Source: Phoronis australis (Eukaryota; Phoronida; Phoronidae). Taken from it: 64,000 nt of DNA. The notes beneath the pieces are model-generated. The model was not told the origin of the DNA, made no database searches, and worked only from the letters and a program-made list of their open reading frames with translations. Position numbers and translations under genes: made by a program. Positions 59,301 through 64,000 of the stretch are shown one piece after another; position 1 is the first letter of the stretch; each line of letters starts with the position of its first letter. Location: assembly GCA_002633005.1 (NCBI GenBank), contig NMRA01000034.1:513326-577325 (forward strand), read 5' to 3'.

Positions 59301-62300
59301 AGACTTAATAGCCTCAACTGTTAATGACAGATTCAGTCTCATAGATCGCAGTGTCAAAAATGGCCTCCACTACTATGCATTTTTTTCTGATGAATTGTAG
59401 TCAGTGCCAACAGACACTCATCACTGAACTCAAACCCCCAAACAAAAGATGCCTATCACAAAAGTCCAGGTGCAATGATAACCAGCCATTCAAGTCTCAA
59501 CCTGTCACAAGCATTCAATGTTGCCAATTGGAAAATTATGTACAATCCACACTACGAGTTACCCTTAAACAAGTTGGCCCTGGAACGCTGACATCACTAA
59601 GTTTAGTAGCAGTGTGGATACTATTTGTGCTGGGGCAACTAACCCAATTTGATCGAGTAGGACAACTTTTTCTATGGTAACTTGCCCCCAGCACACGTTG
59701 CATAGTGGACACAAACTTGCAGACAAGGTGTAAGTAATTACCAGGTGCGTGTTTTGTGCTCAGGTACATAAATATGGCTCTCTAATCCTTTTTTGCGCCA
59801 TATTTGTCGTACAGTATAGGGTGCGTAGTGTGGACGCTCGTCTAAACTAGTGCAAGGTGTTCTAGGGTAACCTTTACTGTGGACATGAATTTAGATTGTA
59901 GTTTCTAATGTTGAGAGCAGCTTTTGTTTAACTTTTTGTGGTCTTGTTTTTACTGATGTCTTGTACAAGAGCCAAACAAAATATCCATGGAGTATCAATA
60001 CTTTCCTGTTTGCGAGTCAAAGGTAAGTGAACTGTTTGCCTTTTGGGAGCTAAACTTCCATCGAGATGGGTGTTCACAAAAACACTGACACAATTGAAAA
60101 AACACATCTAGACTAAATATCATTTGAAAGCGGGGCAAGCAATTGAACAACAGCATTCACAAGAAAAGTCTGCCTATTTACTCTGACTGTATAGCTCCAC
60201 GAATCTCCGCTGATACTGGCTTAGCTCAGCGCGGGAAGGCACTTCGTCAATCTTCCGTTGCAATGCTGATATCTCACGGTTCTTGCGGGCTAGAAGAAGG
60301 CGGATCTTGTGCAGCTTCTCTTTGTCCGACTGGTACTGCCTGTCAATCAACGCAGCTCTCTCCTGAAAACATCCAATTACAATCACAGAGCGGAGGGCGA
60401 CCAGGCATAATAAACACTTGTCAACAAACCAGTGCTGCAGTAGTTTATTGTATAAATCCAATCATAACTATTACTAACAAATCATCAACCATTCCAACAG
60501 AAAGACCTGATACTTAAATACTGCTGGTCTGTTTCAGGACCCTAGCAAGATTTGGGTATCATGCAGTGGATGCTTTTAGGTCACCACCAAATTAAGTGGT
60601 CTGGTCAGAGTATTTAGGAGTCTAGTCAAAGAATTTAAAGCTGTCACAAATCAGCCATCTGCCATCAAAGAAAGTAACTATTAACCTAATTTTGATAGAC
60701 GTCATTACCACTATGGATGACATTCATCAGGAGCGATTTCAGGGCTTGAAAACAACTGAGAGTCACGACCATCCTCAACACAAACGACCTGGCATTGAGC
60801 CTGTCCTCAAGCAATTTAAAAATGTCAGCTTTTCCCAAACCTACTAATCACCTCTAATTAGAGTAATAGAATTTGAAACCAGTTTTATCATGATAACTGA
60901 CATTTATTTTTCACTGGATGGTCAAGTGATAGCATCAGTGTTTCCTGAGTCTCAACATAATGTGCCTTTAGTTTTTAGTATACCTGGTCTTCAGTCATCT
61001 CGTCGCCTGACTCGGACTTTAACTTAGCAATATCATCCTGTAAGCGGGCCATTTCTTCCTGCAAGAAAATCCTTCCATTAGAAATTGAGCCCATTTCACG
61101 GCTCGTTGTAGACCTGTTTATAAGGATATCTGATCTAAGGTCATATTGTATGGAGTAGAGCACTTACCACATTAGCAATTGCTTCACAGCTATAAAACAC
61201 TGGCTAAAATAAATTGATGTATCATGGATTACAGTTTGGCTACTGAAATTGAACTCCTCATAAAAATAAGGAACATTTTTACGCAGATAAGCGTTCAGTT
61301 GAGTGGTGGTGTACTCAAGTCAAGTCGCACCATTGTGCATCTCAGGCACGTAATAAGACATATCAACAAACATGAAACAATACCTACACTATCATTTGGG
61401 GTTTTGTTACCTCAGCACACCGGTAGTCGATTTCTCCGAAAGTTCGCTAATGCCGTCCCATTCATGTATGGAACATAATGCCAAGTCAAAGGCTTTTGGA
61501 GATAGAGCAACGGACGCTGGACGCCGGCCGGACGTCGCCCGGACGGATGGACGGAGATGACGGCATAATGTGTCCACATATAAATATGTAGGCGCATAAA
61601 AACGAGTTGTACATGCGCCATTGCCAATATTTCTGCCATCTTTGACCGGAAGTTAACGATATACGGCTCAGTTGTAGTACTTGTGTGCTATGATAATTGT
61701 ACCAATTTTCAGTCCTGCACGTCGGAAAATGCGGCCTCTATGAGCATTTGAATCTGAAACTGGAAACAAAATGGCCGACATGTCCGCCATTTTGAATCCG
61801 ATCATGACCAAAAACAATAGGCTTCCAGGACTTCCCGATCTACACGTCGTGTGTGAAATTCGTGCGAATTGGATGAAAATTGCGACCTGTAGAGGGCGAA
61901 CAAAAAAACTTGATGGCAAAGCAACATACTTGGCGATAGAATAATGCCAAGTAAAGATCCATTTCCAATGATGGATTTAGTTTTTATAGTCCACAGTGTT
62001 TTAAAATGGTCAGGAAAATATGTTGCCACCTACAGACAGCAGTTATCTCTGTTCCCAAATCCCCAAACAAAAGAAGCCAGCCATAAAAGTCCAGGGGCTG
62101 GCTCGGGTAAATGGCTATTGTAATCCTCAACTATATCAAGTACTCATAGTTGCCAGTTGGAAAATGAGATGTAGCACCTAATGGCATTTTTTGTCACAAA
62201 AATAAATGCTTTCTGGTTTATATGTTCTATACAATAGCTGCCATCAGACAATGTCTTGACACACTGTAGGCACTCCAAACAATGTTAGCAGCGTTTAAAA

Positions 62301-63105
62301 ATGAAAAATGGTTGTTTCAGTGTCACTGGTGAAATTTACAGTACTGTTCATGTGAAAGTCTGCACCTGTCCGTGACACGGTCGTGTATAGACCAGTCAAT
62401 TTTAATGAATATCACATGACCAGGAATGGCAGACATGTCAATAAATGGATCATAAAGAATTGGGCATGTCACTGTATTTGACAATAGGGCCGTCCCGGAT
62501 TACACGGCGACACTTGAATCCCGCAGTATTTACCCACAATGTCGCAAACATCCGTCAGGCACATTTGCTGCCTCATTTTCGTGCCACTCGAGTTTCACTT
62601 GTTAATTGTTGCTGACTGATTCTTTTTAAGTTTTTCTAGGTTGCAATACTCTATTCGTTCCTCCAATGCCAACGAAGTATTACTGCTGTACTGTGGGCTA
62701 CAACTCCGACGTGAAAAAGTTTGATAAACTGGACAAATACCTGTGGATGCGTGATCCAAAATTTGTGGCCTTCACGACATCAATGAGAGACACAAAAATG
62801 TGCCTGATTTCCAAAACTAGCTCAGGCGCTTTCTTATCTCAAGGACAAAGGATAGTTCTATCACCGTGTATTCCCGGTCGGCCTTATTGTTGACTCAAGT
62901 TGTCAAGAAAGGTAACTGTTAGATGTGGTACTTTGCAAGTCACATTCCACTGATGAAGTCACTTGATGGGTTTCAAACGTCCAAGACTAGACTTAATAGA
63001 TCCACTCCTGGATTGCCACTCACCTTGCAGTGGGCTCTGAACTCCTGCTCCTGCTTCTTAAGGTTTTCATTCATGGCCACCAGGGAGCGCAACGTGTCCA
63101 GGACA
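53234..63105 (-). CDS. CCDC93: CCDC93, C-terminal coiled-coil part
   Basis: Subunit of the CCC complex (CCDC22, CCDC93, COMMD proteins), which joins the Commander assembly for endosome-to-surface recycling of membrane proteins. Exons in transcript order: 63024-63105, 60984-61058, 60182-60362, 57414-57534, 54287-54371, 53234-53392. All frames and splice sites agree. The 234 residues visible are almost wholly coiled coil and match vertebrate CCDC93 through [59 protein letters not shown] and the C-terminal KEFKEE.RRNE.LLSKVK. The exons for the N-terminal globular (NN-CH) region lie to the right of the window. Confidence 0.94.
53393..54286 (-). other. CCDC93 intron with a diverged internal repeat
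   Basis: Repeated motifs of the type ccaaantttgagaaat and caagt-gacatgaaatt at 53480-53850 resemble 7030-7290. No exon. Confidence 0.4.
54287..54371 (-). CDS. CCDC93: CCDC93 exon
   Basis: Acceptor ctcag and donor gtttgt on minus. It encodes [20 protein letters not shown] then GIKQNRAK after a split Gln codon. Matches AM.....RDQFLRQMEQIVEGIKQSR of human CCDC93. Confidence 0.95.
54421..54596. mobile_element. 176-bp MITE family, copy 2
   Basis: Ends attgacctatcgc and gcgataggtcaat are inverted. Same family as 18960-19135 in opposite orientation. It starts 50 bp upstream, in the transcript, of the 54371 acceptor. Confidence 0.75.
54597..57413 (-). other. CCDC93 intron
   Basis: 2.8 kb between the MITE and exon 57414. 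No exon or other repeat identified. Confidence 0.5.
57414..57534 (-). CDS. CCDC93: CCDC93 exon
   Basis: Encodes [20 protein letters not shown] then [20 protein letters not shown] across the next junction. Acceptor tttcag and donor gtacgt on minus. Among the most conserved stretches of CCDC93. Confidence 0.97.
57535..60181 (-). other. CCDC93 intron with a Mutator-like element
   Basis: The element at 57752-59213 fills more than half of it. The rest shows nothing identifiable. Confidence 0.55.
57752..59213. mobile_element. Mutator-like non-autonomous element (1462 bp)
   Basis: Termini agggaggacaa and ttgtcctccct are perfect 11-bp inverses, flanked by the exact 9-bp direct repeat acttagagt at 57743-57751 and 59214-59222. 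A 9-bp target duplication is typical of Mutator-group transposases. No transposase coding in the interior, which has a G/C-rich patch at 58215-58250. Confidence 0.8.
60182..60362 (-). CDS. CCDC93: CCDC93 exon
   Basis: 60 codons from [20 protein letters not shown] through [17 protein letters not shown]. Acceptor tttcag and donor gtaaat on minus; one base passes to the next exon. Strong match to [16 protein letters not shown] of CCDC93. Confidence 0.97.
60363..60983 (-). other. CCDC93 intron
   Basis: No exon or recognised repeat. Confidence 0.55.
60984..61058 (-). CDS. CCDC93: CCDC93 exon
   Basis: Encodes [20 protein letters not shown] then MTEDQ. Acceptor ttgcag and donor gtatac on minus; 75 bp, phase 0. 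Matches the REEM.RLQ..I..LK segment of vertebrate CCDC93. Confidence 0.93.
61059..63023 (-). other. CCDC93 intron with an inverted copy of the 38.9-kb repeat
   Basis: 61390-61605 is the reverse complement of 38900-39110 (separate entry). The rest has no exon I can support. Confidence 0.5.
61390..61605 (-). repeat. Inverted copy of the repeat family at 38280-40085
   Basis: In reverse complement it shares tatatgtggacacattatgc, gccgtcatctcc, gtccagcgtccgttgctcta and gaacttt.cgga with 38930-39110. It contains a ggac-rich microsatellite-like stretch at 61512-61555. Confidence 0.75.
63024..63105 (-). CDS. CCDC93: CCDC93 exon, first one in the window
   Basis: Acceptor ttaaag and donor gtgagt on minus. 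After one base of a split codon it encodes [20 protein letters not shown] then EFRAHCK. Matches LK.LVALNENLK.QEQEFKAHC of vertebrate CCDC93. Confidence 0.94.
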
Positions 63106-64000
63106 CTTTAATAAGGAACAGCCATTACAACACATTCAAGCAAATTAAGCTGATGAATCTCGTCAAAACATAACGTTGGGTTTTGATTAACCAATAATTG
63201 TTCCTTAATCAGACTGAAGGGGATTTCTGGGCCACTGAACCTTACACGCAGCGATGTTTGGTGGCATGAAATTTACATATGACAAAAAAATTACAAATGT
63301 ACAATTATTTTGCTCAAAAAGAATGGTCTAGATTCACAGTAATTTTCTTACATATTTCACAGGATGATTACATTTCTACAACTCAAAATCAATATCAACA
63401 ATTACATAATAAAATTTTTCACAAGTCTATTTTGTTGAGAAATTTGCCAAAAATAAAATTTCAGAGAGTAATCTGTCACCGAGTGCGCCAACAGTCTGTG
63501 GATTGTGCAATACAAACCATGGCAACAACTGATCAAAATCAACACATTGTCTATTTTGTTAAGAAATTTAACAAAAATAGAATTCCAACCATATGTCATC
63601 TGTGCTGACAGTCTGTGGCTTATGCAAAATACATTGGGAATAATACCATTGCCAGCAAGATTTGAAACGTTTTATATAGCCTCATGTAATTCTCAAACAA
63701 AATACTCGTCACCAGACCGGCATTACTTTTGAGGGACAGCCATAGTTGACCAATCTATAATATTGCAAGGATCATTTTAGAAAAATGTGGGTATGGGTTA
63801 ATATTGACCCACACAGCTTCAAGTCTATGGGTCAGTTTGCAGGACCTGTGGTCCAGTTTGGGGGACTATGGGCTTCCAATTATAACGGGTTCGTCGGCCC
63901 GAATTAAGCAATCGCAGTGTCTCAATGAAAATATTTTTTGGCCAACACGGGGCGCACTCCTAAAATTATTCCTGTATTGATGGCACCAAGATGGCAGTCT
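63106..64000 (-). other. CCDC93 intron reaching the window edge
   Basis: A weak tandem pattern is visible at 63405-63600, where ttttgttgagaaatttgccaaaaat-like blocks recur about 130 bp apart. No exon identified. Confidence 0.45.

Overview
This is a 64 kb window from an intron-rich animal nuclear genome. It holds four protein-coding genes whose short exons are joined by GT-AG introns of 0.4 to 6 kb. The genes, the many short terminal-inverted-repeat elements, the tRNA-derived SINEs and the haplotype-like misjoin at 8867 suggest a highly polymorphic marine invertebrate, most likely a deuterostome such as a cephalochordate, hemichordate or echinoderm. The species cannot be fixed from sequence alone. 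There are two N gaps (10515-10931 and 30092-30326) and single unknown bases at 8867 and 35700. || Layout: (1) 1-5051, repeat-bearing DNA upstream of or inside the 5' part of the first gene. (2) 5052-19477 (+), glycylpeptide N-tetradecanoyltransferase (NMT), complete except for its first coding exon. (3) 19478-23469, convergent intergenic DNA with a tRNA-SINE cluster. (4) 23470-34915 (-), pyridoxamine 5'-phosphate oxidase (PNPO), complete, with an unusual 5' extension and two competing versions of the exon that forms part of the FMN site. (5) 34916-35161, a short head-to-head promoter interval. (6) about 35161-51560 (+), a CDCA7-type zinc-finger gene, complete. (7) 51561-53233, convergent intergenic DNA. 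(8) 53234-63105 (-), the C-terminal two thirds or less of CCDC93, continuing past the right edge. || The four genes do not form a pathway. NMT adds myristate to N-terminal glycines. PNPO makes pyridoxal phosphate. CDCA7 works with the HELLS remodeller in DNA-methylation maintenance. CCDC93 belongs to the CCC/Commander endosomal recycling complex. In human, NMT1 and PNPO lie at 17q21 and CDCA7 at 2q31, all near Hox clusters, so the window probably belongs to the ancestral Hox-bearing linkage group. || Mobile DNA is abundant in introns. There are two Kolobok-type THAP/TTAA transposon remnants, one interrupting a tRNA-SINE and itself interrupted by a piggyBac-like MITE. There are also a Mutator-like element with a 9-bp target duplication, several other MITEs, at least two tRNA-SINE families and four minisatellites. 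The most interesting observations are the duplicated PNPO FMN-site exons with a perfect palindrome nearby, the decayed copies of an NMT exon in front of the real one, the three-deep nested insertion, and an 84-bp perfect palindrome in PNPO intron 1.
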